Part shown: piece by piece, positions 51,053 through 59,048 of the stretch
How the letters are laid out: each line of letters opens with the position of its first letter
Position numbering within the stretch: position 1 is the first letter of the stretch
Assembly (NCBI GenBank): GCA_049965515.1
Contig: JBMFWG010000001.1
Location: 1 to 64,000, forward strand
Source of the DNA: UBA4572 sp049965515
Lineage (GTDB): Bacteria; Nitrospirota; Leptospirillia; Leptospirillales; Leptospirillaceae
Reading direction: 5' to 3'
Length of the DNA stretch: 64,000 bases
Notes under the pieces: model-generated
Told to the model about the DNA's origin: nothing
Seen by the model: only the letters and a program-made list of their open reading frames with translations
Database searches by the model: none
Translations under genes and position numbers: made by a program

Positions 51053-51658
51053 TCAAAAATGAAAGAACATGAGAAACCCGTTGAGAAACGCAAGGGCGCC
51101 CAACCCGCCCAAGGACATACTGACATACCAAAGAGAGTTTCTTCGGAGCATTACTGCCATGGAGGAGAGGACGATGCTTATCTGGAAGCAGACCACACTA
51201 AGGGCAAATGCATGGTGATGCTCCAAGGCCTTATCAGAGAGAAGGTTCATCTTATCGCGCTCTTTTTCGAACTCGAGTGCCTTTATCTTGATTTTTCCAA
51301 CCTGCCCCTTGTACTTTTTCACAAGAGCGGCAAGGCGAGCTTTTTCTTCGGGCGACGACTTAAAGAATTCCACCAGGTGTGCCTGATTCGACGACATATG
51401 GAGCTTTATTTTCTTCGCCTGGTAGAAAGACCACTGATCGGACGCCTTTGCTTGGTAAAAAATCGCCGAGTTCTTTAACATGATTGCCTCGGAGGTTTTT
51501 TGCTCTGACTCCAGGTTCGAAAGAGCGGCAAAGACGGCGAGGATCGACGTAGTAAGAGCCACCCGAATGTTCCATTGATCCCGCTTCTCCTCCCGTTTTT
51601 CGATGGATTCGCTAAGGGACTCCATCAATTCATGGGCTTCAAGAGATTCCTGACTCAC
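51053..51658 (-). CDS. DUF4337-like membrane protein
   Basis: A 201-residue protein with an N-terminal charged segment, a transmembrane helix (VALTTSILAVFAALSNLES), the stretch QAKASDQWSFYQAKKIKLHM, a coiled coil (about 95-140) and two C-terminal transmembrane helices. The SDQW-x-x-Y-Q-A-K motif and three-helix layout match DUF4337, a conserved family of unknown function. An extended -10 promoter lies about 80 bases upstream. Confidence 0.78.
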   Translation of the reverse strand: MSQESLEAHELMESLSESIEKREEKRDQWNIRVALTTSILAVFAALSNLESEQKTSEAIMLKNSAIFYQAKASDQWSFYQAKKIKLHMSSNQAHLVEFFKSSPEEKARLAALVKKYKGQVGKIKIKALEFEKERDKMNLLSDKALEHHHAFALSVVCFQISIVLSSMAVMLRRNSLWYVSMSLGGLGALAFLNGFLMFFHF

Positions 51659-51737
51659 CTTTCAGTCCTTTCCTGTCGACTCCTGTCGATCATCGATCGT
51701 CGAAACAGAATCCTGCTTCAATATGTTCTGATTTTTA

Positions 51738-51746
51738 ATCTTACCA
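51738..51746 (-). promoter_or_regulatory. Extended -10 promoter for DUF4337/lipoprotein genes
   Basis: On the minus strand TGGTAAGAT (TGn plus TAAGAT) lies 80 bases before the DUF4337 start, between it and the tRNA gene. No clear -35 is present. Confidence 0.4.
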
Positions 51747-51827
51747 GATTGAACCGAGTTGGGCGACACAAGGAAAAATGAGGCAAAAAGACCGAGGTTT
51801 ACAAGAGGCGTCAATCGTAAATAGGGG

Positions 51828-51903
51828 TGGAGCTCCTGGTCGGAATTGAACCGACAACCTTCCGCTTACAAGGCGGGTGCTCTGCCGATTGAGCTACAGG
51901 AGC
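51828..51903 (-). tRNA. tRNA-Thr (anticodon TGT)
   Basis: A 76-base cloverleaf with acceptor stem GCTCCTG / CAGGAGC, D arm GCTC...GAGC, anticodon loop CTTGTAA (anticodon TGT, reading ACA/ACG threonine codons), T arm GTCGG-TTCAATT-CCGAC and an encoded TCCA end. One mismatch occurs at the top of the anticodon stem (C27-A43). Confidence 0.95.
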
Positions 51904-51986
51904 ATCGTGACAACTTGATGCAGGATATAGAGGCTAACCCATTGACAGGATAAATTTCAACACACCCCGTGAAGCCTTTCTCCCGC

Positions 51987-52015
51987 TTGTCTTTTCCTTT
52001 CTGATGGATTATAAA
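51987..52015 (+). promoter_or_regulatory. Predicted promoter of Dsb-like gene
   Basis: TTGTCT, a 17-base spacer and TATAAA form a good sigma70-type match about 170 bases before the start codon. The 279-base gap between the tRNA and the Dsb-like gene shows no other feature. Confidence 0.6.
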
Positions 52016-52182
52016 GTAAGGACTTCCTTTTGAATCCGTCAGAGGTGGAATACCGTTCCTGGTCTTGATTGTATTGTGGCGAATGAAACCCTTGATCTCC
52101 TCAGCAGCCTAGAGTGCCGGACGAAGATGGGTATCCCTGCCATTGGTCAAGGGCCTGCTTACCCAGAGAAAGACAAAATCGC

Positions 52183-53223
52183 ATGACCTTCTCAGCCATC
52201 CGACGACTCTCAACGCAATTTATCGCAATAGCCACAATGGCTCTTGTCTTCCTTCAGGCCGAATCCATGCTACCTTCTGGAGCTATCCCTTTCCCGGATG
52301 TGAACGCTGTGGATGCCGCGGAGGCGCCCAAGGCCGACCAGGCTGCACCGGTCAAGGATACGACCCAAGAGGTTGGAACCGATCCGGCCTCCCTGCAGGT
52401 CAGACTCAAGAAAGTCATTCTCGACTCCCTCTCCCGGCAGAGAATTCCCTACAAGAATTTTGTCTGGCTTACACCCAAGGCCGTTGACAATGCCATTCTT
52501 GCCCTTCCATTCTCGGTGGATGTGGGAGCCCAGAAGATCGTTCTTCCGGTCTACGTCATCAACCATCGATATCTCGTTACAACCCCCCTTCTCGACATTA
52601 CTCGACACTATTCGGTCGTTCCTAGCATCCCCCCTCCCCAGCCCATTGCCTTGGCACTCCCGTCGACGGACTTTGACATTGACAGCTTTCCCTCCACCGG
52701 AAGAAAGGATGCCCCCCATATTCTCATAATGTTTGGCGATGAACAGTGTGGCGCCTGCCGTCGATGGAACCGGCAAGAGGAAGAGTCGGTCAGAAAGGAT
52801 CCATCGATCCGCTTTGTGTATATCCCCTACCCCCAAGTCACTATTCACAAAAATGCCCTGACTGCTGCCATCTTTGAAATGTGCGCCTTTCAGGAAAAGC
52901 CCTCCTCCTTTTGGGCAATCCACGACCAGATTGATCGGCGAGTCGAGATGAAGAATATTGACAAGGCAGGTCTGACTCCCATCTTTTCGGGGTTCATGAT
53001 CCAGGCCGGAGTGTCGACAGCAAAAGTGAAAAAGTGCATGGATGAAAGCCGCCCCCTCGAAGCCATTTCAAAGGCTGGAAATGAGCTGGGGGCCAAGATC
53101 GGTGTTCCGTCCCTCCCCATCTTTTTGATCGATGGTCAGGTCAAAGAGGGGTACATGACCTATGCCCAGATCAAGCAGACTATGACCATGTCAAAGACTC
53201 CGGTTGCCACAGCGAATCCTTGA
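52183..53223 (+). CDS. Periplasmic DsbA/DsbC-like thiol-disulfide protein
   Basis: A 346-residue secreted protein with a signal peptide (about residues 1-27), a linker rich in alanine and proline, an N-terminal domain that may act in dimerisation (70-150), and a thioredoxin fold. Active site CGAC lies at Cys189 and Cys192 (FGDEQCGACRRWNRQ), with a proline-bearing loop IGVPSLPIFLIDG. The layout recalls DsbC/DsbG more than DsbA, though the N-domain is not clearly homologous. The start is the ATG just before the signal peptide; it has only a weak AGAGAAAG ribosome site. A GTG 23 codons upstream is less likely. Confidence 0.8.
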   Translation: MTFSAIRRLSTQFIAIATMALVFLQAESMLPSGAIPFPDVNAVDAAEAPKADQAAPVKDTTQEVGTDPASLQVRLKKVILDSLSRQRIPYKNFVWLTPKAVDNAILALPFSVDVGAQKIVLPVYVINHRYLVTTPLLDITRHYSVVPSIPPPQPIALALPSTDFDIDSFPSTGRKDAPHILIMFGDEQCGACRRWNRQEEESVRKDPSIRFVYIPYPQVTIHKNALTAAIFEMCAFQEKPSSFWAIHDQIDRRVEMKNIDKAGLTPIFSGFMIQAGVSTAKVKKCMDESRPLEAISKAGNELGAKIGVPSLPIFLIDGQVKEGYMTYAQIKQTMTMSKTPVATANP

Positions 53224-53382
53224 GCCCGAGATCGGTGAAGGATAAAATGACCCGGGAGTGTATAAAAAACGGGGACAGATATCATCATTTGTTTTTGGCG
53301 TGACCAATCGCATGAATTCACAGCTTCCTCCTAATGGGGAAGACCCTTTTTCCATAACTCATCTTAAAGGAGTTGAATCAAC

Positions 53383-53682
53383 GTGGGATTTCGAACCTGG
53401 ACCGACATCGACCGCTGGACCGATATCGACCTTGACTATATCGTTGAGCAGTCAAATACGATTTCAAACGACCTCAACAAGGATGCCATCAAGGACGCCA
53501 TTTCCACCATCAAGAATTCCCTTAACTTCCTGGAGAAAAAGAAAGCCACAAAGGAAGACCGTGACCGTATTACCAAAGAGCGGATCAACATTTTACTTCG
53601 ACTCGGATTTCAGATACGACTCAAAGACCCTGCCATGGCCCAATCCGGAGCTTCCAACGAAGAAGTCGAGACCAAGGGCTAA
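53383..53682 (+). CDS. Small charged protein, unknown function
   Basis: A 99-residue, mostly helical protein. The start is tryptophan/aspartate-rich (TWTDIDRWTDIDLDYIVEQ, a near-repeat of WTDID), followed by lysine/asparagine-rich helices. The start is GTG with AAAGGAG 10 bases upstream. There is no signal peptide or membrane segment. It lies 36 bases before the prepilin peptidase gene. No family is recognised. Confidence 0.6.
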   Translation: MGFRTWTDIDRWTDIDLDYIVEQSNTISNDLNKDAIKDAISTIKNSLNFLEKKKATKEDRDRITKERINILLRLGFQIRLKDPAMAQSGASNEEVETKG

Positions 53683-53718
53683 CACCGGCCCCTTCGAACA
53701 CAACACCCCGGAGGGTGC

Positions 53719-54504
53719 TTGTCTCATTTCCTGACAATGCTCCTGGCAATTCTGGGGGGAGGAATCTGGGGCAGCTTTCTCGGCGTTCTGGCTGTTCGCA
53801 TCCCCCAAAAGATTTCGCTTTTCTGGCCAGGGTCGCGGTGCGACCACTGCGGCCAGTCTCTTTCCGCGTCCGAGCTCATTCCTTTCCTTTCGTGGATTTT
53901 CCTCCGGGGACGTTGCCGAACCTGCCACCACAAAATCTTGATAGATATTCCTTTGGCTGAAGTTGCCACCGCTCTTTTCTGTCTTTTGCTTCTTGAGCTT
54001 TCACCCTCCCCTGTTCTGGGAATGCGCTATCTGATTTTTTTCTCCTTCGCCCTTCCCTTGACCTTCATCGACTGTCGACACAAGCGACTTCCCCATCTCC
54101 TGACAATTCCCTGCATGGCATCCGGGATCCTTTTGGGCGGATTGACCCATGGCTCTCATGGACTGCTCGAAGCCCTCTTGGGCGCTTTGGCAGGATTCGT
54201 TCCCGTTGCCCTCATCGCCTCTCTCTACCCACGAGGAATTGGGATGGGAGATGCCTTCTGGCTATCGGCCATCGGATCATTTACAGGAGCCGGGGCCCTG
54301 ACTTTTGTCCTCCTGATCGCTTCGGCAACAGGAATCGTCGGCACTCTTATCCTGTATCTGACAAAGCATCAGAATTCTCACCTCTCCCTTTTTTCCCTGG
54401 CAGTGCCATTTGGCCCATTTCTCTCTTTCGGGGGACTTCTAACCCTTATGATACCAGGGATTTCTCACCTCTTTAACACAACACTTCTGGAGACGCTGCC
54501 ATGA
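53719..54504 (+). CDS. pilD: Type IV prepilin leader peptidase (A24 family)
   Basis: The enzyme cleaves and may N-methylate type IV prepilins and type II secretion pseudopilins at the inner membrane. The 261-residue protein has the cytoplasmic zinc site (CDHC and CRTC), FALPLTFIDCRHKRLPHLLT with the first catalytic aspartate, and GIGMGDAFWL with the second (G-x-G-D), amid about eight hydrophobic segments. It begins at TTG, 4 bases after GGAGG; an in-frame ATG six codons on is the alternative. No other pilus gene is near. Confidence 0.92.
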   Translation: MSHFLTMLLAILGGGIWGSFLGVLAVRIPQKISLFWPGSRCDHCGQSLSASELIPFLSWIFLRGRCRTCHHKILIDIPLAEVATALFCLLLLELSPSPVLGMRYLIFFSFALPLTFIDCRHKRLPHLLTIPCMASGILLGGLTHGSHGLLEALLGALAGFVPVALIASLYPRGIGMGDAFWLSAIGSFTGAGALTFVLLIASATGIVGTLILYLTKHQNSHLSLFSLAVPFGPFLSFGGLLTLMIPGISHLFNTTLLETLP

Positions 54505-55388
54505 AAATTGCCCTTGCAGGCCTCGGGAATATGGGATTTTCCATGGCCGAAAAACTCCTTGCCAAGCCATTCCCTCTGACGGTGACAAATCGGACAAAAG
54601 AAAAAGCTCTCCCGCTTCTTGAAAAAGGAGCCCTTTGGGCCTCTTCGCCGGCAGACGCGGCGAAAGGGGCCAGCATCTTTGCCACGATCCTGTCAAATGA
54701 CGAGGCTCTCGAATCTCTTCTGTACGATGCTGGTGTTCTGGACGCCTTGCCAGAAGGCTCGGTTCATTTATCGCTATCAACCATCAGCATTGAGCTTTCT
54801 CGGACGCTTGAAGCGGAACACACAAAAAGACACCAGGGGTTTGTTTCGGCCCCCGTCTTCGGGCGCCCCGAAGCTGTTGTCGAAGGTCGACTTCGGGTCC
54901 TTTGTGCGGGAGCCCCGAGCTCTGTCACTTCAGTCATGCCCATTCTTGAAACTTTGGGCTCCAAGGTTTTCCGATTGGGAGACTCACCTTACGTGGCCAA
55001 TCTCGTGAAGCTCTCGGGCAACTTCATGATTGCCGCCGCACTTGAGGCTCTTGGCGAGTCATTTGCCCTTGTCCGCTCCGCTGGGGTTGACCCTGCCCTC
55101 TTTCTAGAGATCCTCAATGATTCCCTTTTTCGCTCCCCACTCTATGAAAACTATGGAAAGATCATGGCAGAGAAACGCTATAACAAGGCTGGGTTTACAA
55201 TGGATCTGGGGCTTAAGGATCTGCACCTCATTCTTGAGGCAGCCGAGTCTCTCCGCGTCCCTCTCCCGGTGGCCTCAATTGCACGAGACTCCTTTTTGGC
55301 CGGACTGGCCCGAGGGCGCCAGCACCTCGACTGGTCGGCCATCGTTCTCTCTCACTATGAGCGTGCCGGGTTGGAAGAAAATCGTTAA
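54501..55388 (+). CDS. NAD(P)-dependent beta-hydroxyacid dehydrogenase family protein
   Basis: A 295-residue protein of the 3-hydroxyisobutyrate dehydrogenase / glyoxylate-succinic semialdehyde reductase family. The N-terminal Rossmann motif IALAGLGNMGFSMAEKLL, the substrate region FVSAPVFGRPEAVVEGRL (often GPVSGG), and the helix with the catalytic lysine (VANLVKLSGNFM) are present, followed by FTMDLGLKDLHLILEAAES. The substrate is not determined. The ATG overlaps the pilD stop (ATGA), which implies coupling rather than a shared role. Confidence 0.88.
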   Translation: MKIALAGLGNMGFSMAEKLLAKPFPLTVTNRTKEKALPLLEKGALWASSPADAAKGASIFATILSNDEALESLLYDAGVLDALPEGSVHLSLSTISIELSRTLEAEHTKRHQGFVSAPVFGRPEAVVEGRLRVLCAGAPSSVTSVMPILETLGSKVFRLGDSPYVANLVKLSGNFMIAAALEALGESFALVRSAGVDPALFLEILNDSLFRSPLYENYGKIMAEKRYNKAGFTMDLGLKDLHLILEAAESLRVPLPVASIARDSFLAGLARGRQHLDWSAIVLSHYERAGLEENR

Positions 55389-55427
55389 GAGCTGATTGCT
55401 CGTCAAGATGTTTTCAAAGGGGCCCTG

Positions 55428-55436
55428 TGGTAAGAT
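55428..55436 (+). promoter_or_regulatory. Extended -10 promoter for usp-phoH-ybeY-ftsY group
   Basis: TGGTAAGAT lies 118 bases before the universal stress protein start codon. It is identical to the element before the DUF4337 gene. No convincing -35 is seen. Confidence 0.4.
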
Positions 55437-55553
55437 GAAAGCTAGAAGAAGAGGGAGACTTTCTTCTTAAATTTCATTCTGGAGTTCCTGTAATACCTTG
55501 TTCATGTTTTCTTCGCTTTTCTACACAAAAGATCTCTAAGGATTGACTCCTTT

Positions 55554-56096
55554 ATGCCCAAAGGTTATCGCCGCATTCTCATTGGATCTGACCTCTCGCC
55601 CCTTCCTGCGGATATTGTCGACGAGATCCGGAAGTTGGCGGCCCATGAAGATTCAACTTTTCCTGAGGAGATCCATCTGGCCTTTGTTCTGGAGGCATTG
55701 CAGGATATACCCATTGACCTTCCCATGGCCGGACTTAGCCTCTTGCCTGTAGCCGAAGAGGCACTGAATCGCTTGAACCAGATCGTCCGGGATCTGAAGC
55801 CCTTGCCTACCAGACTTTCAACGGCAGTCTATCATGGAAAGGCCGATAAAACGCTCGCAGCCCTGGCATCGACTCAACAATTTGACCTGATTCTTGTCGT
55901 CTCTCATGGGAGACCTCTGATCAGCCGTCTGATGACAGGCTCTCTCCCGGGATCCCTTGTTCATATTTCCCCCGTCCCAGTTCTTGTCATCAAGGATCAG
56001 CTCCGGAGAGACGAACTCTCTCGAGCCCTTCTGGCCCACCTTCCAGCCGAGACTCTTAAACCTCTGGCACAATCTAACGGGATGACAGGCAAATAA
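55554..56096 (+). CDS. Universal stress protein (UspA) family protein
   Basis: The 180-residue protein begins with a Usp first strand (YRRILIGSDLSPLPADIV) and ends its fold with FDLILVVSHGRPLISRLMTGSLPGSLVHISPVPVLVIKD. It has a degenerate version of the G-x2-G-x9-G-S ATP loop, so nucleotide binding is uncertain. A 25-residue C-terminal extension follows. The stop overlaps the phoH start (TAATG). Confidence 0.82.
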   Translation: MPKGYRRILIGSDLSPLPADIVDEIRKLAAHEDSTFPEEIHLAFVLEALQDIPIDLPMAGLSLLPVAEEALNRLNQIVRDLKPLPTRLSTAVYHGKADKTLAALASTQQFDLILVVSHGRPLISRLMTGSLPGSLVHISPVPVLVIKDQLRRDELSRALLAHLPAETLKPLAQSNGMTGK

Positions 56097-57121
56097 TGGC
56101 CATCCGACAAAACCTCGATCTCCCTCCGAATCTCGATACCGCCAGCTTTCTTGGAGAAATGAACCGGCACATTCGGCTCTTTGAAGAGGCCTTCGGGCTC
56201 CGCATTTCCGTGAATGGCCCCGTGTTGACGATGGTGGGAGAGGAAGAGGACGTTCGCCAGGGAGCCCGGGTCATCGATGACCTGACGTCGCTGATGGCAG
56301 CCGGATACTCCATCCGCGAAGAAGAAATCCGACAAGCCATCTCGGTCTCCCGAAATTCTCCCCATATCTCGCTTAAGGATCTGCTTTCGGAGTACGTTCC
56401 GATCAACAGCAAAAAGCGGGTGATCTTTCCCAAGTCCCTCCACCAGCTGGAATACATCCGTGCCATGAAGACCAAGGATATCGTCTTTGGAATCGGACCG
56501 GCAGGAACCGGAAAAACCTACCTGGCAGTTGCCCTGGCCGTCCATTATCTCCTGAAGGGCTCGTTTCGGCGGATTATTCTGGTTCGACCCGCGGTCGAGG
56601 CAGGAGAGCGGCTGGGATTCCTTCCGGGAGACATTGCCGAAAAGATCAACCCCTACCTGCGCCCCCTCTATGACGCCCTCTTCGATATGATCGATGTGGA
56701 AAAGGTCAACAGGATGATGGAGCGCCGGGAAATCGAGATCGCCCCGTTGGCCTTCATGCGTGGAAGAACACTTAACGACTCCTTTGTCATTTTGGACGAG
56801 GCCCAGAATGCCACCGTCGAGCAGATGAAAATGTTCCTCACACGCATCGGATTCAACTCCAAAGCGATCATCACGGGGGACACAACCCAGATCGACCTTC
56901 CCCAGGATCGCTACAGCGGACTTCTCGAAGCCCAGGAGGTGCTGAAGGGAATCGAAGGCATCTCCTTTACCTTCTTTTCCGATGTCGATGTGGTTCGCCA
57001 TCGCCTTGTCATGGAAATTGTCAAAGCCTATGAACGCTATGAAGCCTCCAAGCCCTCCCCCGCCCCCCGGACCCAGAATGCCACAGAAAAACGACCACGT
57101 CCTCCCCACAAGACATCCTGA
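56096..57121 (+). CDS. phoH: PhoH-family ATPase (PhoH-like, YbeZ type)
   Basis: A 341-residue P-loop protein related to the N-terminal half of superfamily 1 helicases. It has a KH-like N-terminal region, GIGPAGTGKTYLAVALAVH (Walker A near residue 134), RPAVEAGERLGFLPGD, FVILDEAQNATVEQMKMFLTRIG (Walker B) and ITGDTTQIDLP. YbeZ/PhoH proteins act with YbeY in rRNA processing, and ybeY follows directly, 10 bases downstream. Confidence 0.96.
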   Translation: MAIRQNLDLPPNLDTASFLGEMNRHIRLFEEAFGLRISVNGPVLTMVGEEEDVRQGARVIDDLTSLMAAGYSIREEEIRQAISVSRNSPHISLKDLLSEYVPINSKKRVIFPKSLHQLEYIRAMKTKDIVFGIGPAGTGKTYLAVALAVHYLLKGSFRRIILVRPAVEAGERLGFLPGDIAEKINPYLRPLYDALFDMIDVEKVNRMMERREIEIAPLAFMRGRTLNDSFVILDEAQNATVEQMKMFLTRIGFNSKAIITGDTTQIDLPQDRYSGLLEAQEVLKGIEGISFTFFSDVDVVRHRLVMEIVKAYERYEASKPSPAPRTQNATEKRPRPPHKTS

Positions 57122-57131
57122 GAGCCCTCCC

Positions 57132-57674
57132 ATGTCGATTGAGATCCTCTCTCTGCAACGAGCCCTTCCCGTGGATATTGACCGACTTCATCGACATGCC
57201 GAACTCGCGCTTGAGGTTTTGGGCCACGACCATTGCGACCTCTCCCTTGTCCTGGTCAACGACAGAAGGATGCGCGAACTGAACCGAACCTATCGGGGAA
57301 AACCCTCCACCACGGATGTTCTTTCCTTTGAAGGTCCTTCCAATCCCCTCCCTCGGATGCCTCGATTCCTCGGAGAGATCGTGATCTCCGTCCCGCGGGC
57401 CCATCGCCAGGCCATGACAGCCGGCCTCTCTCCTGAGGATGAGCTCACCAATCTCCTGATCCACGGAGTTTGCCATCTTTTGGGATTTGACCATGAGAGA
57501 GGGGAAGAGGATCAGCGGATCATGAAGGCCGAAGAAGAAAAGGTCGCGCGCCATATCCGCCGGAAAGATGGACGAGGAAGCGAAAAAATCACCGGAAAGA
57601 TCCAAAACAGGACAGGAGATCCTGATCGATCTGACAGAAAAAGAATAAGGCCACGCGGCAGGGGGAAGCTTTGA
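57132..57674 (+). CDS. ybeY: Endoribonuclease YbeY
   Basis: YbeY is a metal-dependent RNase in 16S rRNA 3' maturation and quality control. The 180-residue protein has LVNDRRMRELNRTYRGKPSTTDVLSF and the zinc motif HGVCHLLGFDHE (H-x3-H-x5-H). A basic, poorly conserved C-terminal tail of about 40 residues extends past the usual end. The stop overlaps the ftsY start (TGATG). Confidence 0.96.
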   Translation: MSIEILSLQRALPVDIDRLHRHAELALEVLGHDHCDLSLVLVNDRRMRELNRTYRGKPSTTDVLSFEGPSNPLPRMPRFLGEIVISVPRAHRQAMTAGLSPEDELTNLLIHGVCHLLGFDHERGEEDQRIMKAEEEKVARHIRRKDGRGSEKITGKIQNRTGDPDRSDRKRIRPRGRGKL

Positions 57675-58585
57675 TGGGATTTTTTGACAAAATCAGAGAG
57701 AGCCTGCAAAAAACACGCGACAAGGTCGCACTGTCGATCGAATCAGTCTTCAAACGGCGAGATCCGGGATTTTATCAGGAGCTCGAAGAGATCCTGATCT
57801 CTGCCGATGTCGGCCCCGTCGTATCAAAGGAGATCGTCGAGGAGTTACGGTCCTGGGAGAAAAGAAATCCAGGAGCTACCACCGAAGAGAGTCTATCCCA
57901 CCTTGAAAGGTCCCTGACAGAAATCTTTCCTGCCGCCTCCCCTTGGGAGGAATCCTCTCCCCGGACATCCCCCAGGGTGGTTCTCCTTGTGGGAGTCAAC
58001 GGTGTCGGAAAGACAACAACCGCCGGCAAGCTTGCCGCCCGATTCAGGAATTCTGGAAGCTCCGTCATCCTCGGAGCCGCCGATACCTTCCGTGCAGCCG
58101 CAGTTGAACAGATCCGAAAATGGGGAGAGCGCCTCGACGTCCCCGTTGTCCACCAAAAACCCGGGGCCGATCCGGCCTCCGTCGCCTTTGATACCGTCAG
58201 GGCCGCCCGGGCCCGAGGGATTGACGTCGCCATCATCGACACGGCGGGAAGGCTTCAGAACAAGCAAAACCTGATGAATGAGCTCAGGAAAATCGGGTCG
58301 ATCATCAGCAGGGAGGCCCCAGACTCTCCTGTCGAGGTCTTGCTCGTCCTCGATGCAACTATTGGCCAGAATGCCCTTTCCCAGCTTGATGAGTTTGTCA
58401 AGATTGCCCCTGTTTCAGGCCTCATTCTCACCAAACTCGACGGCACCTCCCGGGGCGGGGTGGTCATTGCGCTGGCGCGCCGACACAAGATCCCTGTCCG
58501 ATTCATTGGGGTGGGGGAAAAGGCCGAGGATCTTCTCCCCTTCGACCCATCAACCTTTGTTCGCTCAATCCTTCGAACCGGCTGA
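57674..58585 (+). CDS. ftsY: Signal recognition particle receptor FtsY
   Basis: FtsY docks SRP-ribosome complexes at the membrane. The 303-residue protein has a short N-terminal amphipathic helix (MGFFDKIRESLQKTRDKV) in place of the long acidic domain of E. coli, and a full NG GTPase domain: VGVNGVGKTTTAGKLA, DTFRAAAVEQI, IIDTAGRLQNKQNLMNEL, ILTKLDGTSRGGVV and FIGVGEKAEDLLPFD. Its partner ffh is near 7 kb. Confidence 0.98.
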   Translation: MGFFDKIRESLQKTRDKVALSIESVFKRRDPGFYQELEEILISADVGPVVSKEIVEELRSWEKRNPGATTEESLSHLERSLTEIFPAASPWEESSPRTSPRVVLLVGVNGVGKTTTAGKLAARFRNSGSSVILGAADTFRAAAVEQIRKWGERLDVPVVHQKPGADPASVAFDTVRAARARGIDVAIIDTAGRLQNKQNLMNELRKIGSIISREAPDSPVEVLLVLDATIGQNALSQLDEFVKIAPVSGLILTKLDGTSRGGVVIALARRHKIPVRFIGVGEKAEDLLPFDPSTFVRSILRTG

Positions 58586-58611
58586 AAGCCCTCGATTCCC
58601 TCTCTTTCCTA

Positions 58612-58878
58612 TCAGTCGTCCGATCGAAAGACGAACCTGTAGACAAGCCAGACCAGTAACCCTGCGAGAAGAGCTGCTCCTCCTGCGAGAACTCCCTTGG
58701 GACCATTGGCCATCATAAAGAAAAAGAACAAGGCAACGGCTAGGCCCCCCAGGAAATATCGAACAAGCTCCCCCCAATCCTTGGAGGTGATGGGCTCCGA
58801 AAGTAGAGGGGCCGGATCCTCCCCATGATTGCCTTCGGAGTGTGTCTCCCGTGGTGGACCCTCCTCATTGGAAGCCAT
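58612..58878 (-). CDS. Small two-helix membrane protein, unknown
   Basis: An 88-residue protein on the opposite strand to its neighbours. It has an acidic N-terminal tail of about 38 residues, then two transmembrane helices (YFLGGLAVALFFFFMMANG and VLAGGAALLAGLLVWLVYRFVF). A Shine-Dalgarno-like AAGGAGG lies 6-12 bases before the ATG. No family is recognised. It lies between ftsY (convergent, 26 bases apart) and uvrC (divergent). Confidence 0.65.
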   Translation of the reverse strand: MASNEEGPPRETHSEGNHGEDPAPLLSEPITSKDWGELVRYFLGGLAVALFFFFMMANGPKGVLAGGAALLAGLLVWLVYRFVFRSDD

Positions 58879-58976
58879 GGCGTGTTGCCTCCTTACCCTG
58901 AAAAAATGCCGTGATAGAATGAGAAAGCAGTCTGAGGGAAAAGAATGCCTTTCTCTCCCGCTGCCTCAGAGAAGGA

Positions 58977-59004
58977 TTGAGATCTTCTTCTCTTTGATTA
59001 TAGG
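58977..59004 (+). promoter_or_regulatory. Predicted promoter of uvrC
   Basis: TTGAGA and TATAGG are separated by 16 bases, about 45 bases before the uvrC start codon, in the divergent gap with the small membrane protein gene. Confidence 0.45.
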
Positions 59005-59048
59005 AGACCCAACGATCATCCGACAACCGCTCACTTGGGGGGACTTTC

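Noticed and set aside
53719..54504. Apparent loss of an aspartate (LPH instead of LPD) in the prepilin peptidase
   Set aside because: The second residue of that motif is not invariant in the A24 family. The two catalytic aspartates (FID and GMGD) are present.
55997..57133. 378-codon open frame on the minus strand
   Set aside because: It is antisense to phoH, which has clear Walker motifs; glycine-rich low-complexity translation.
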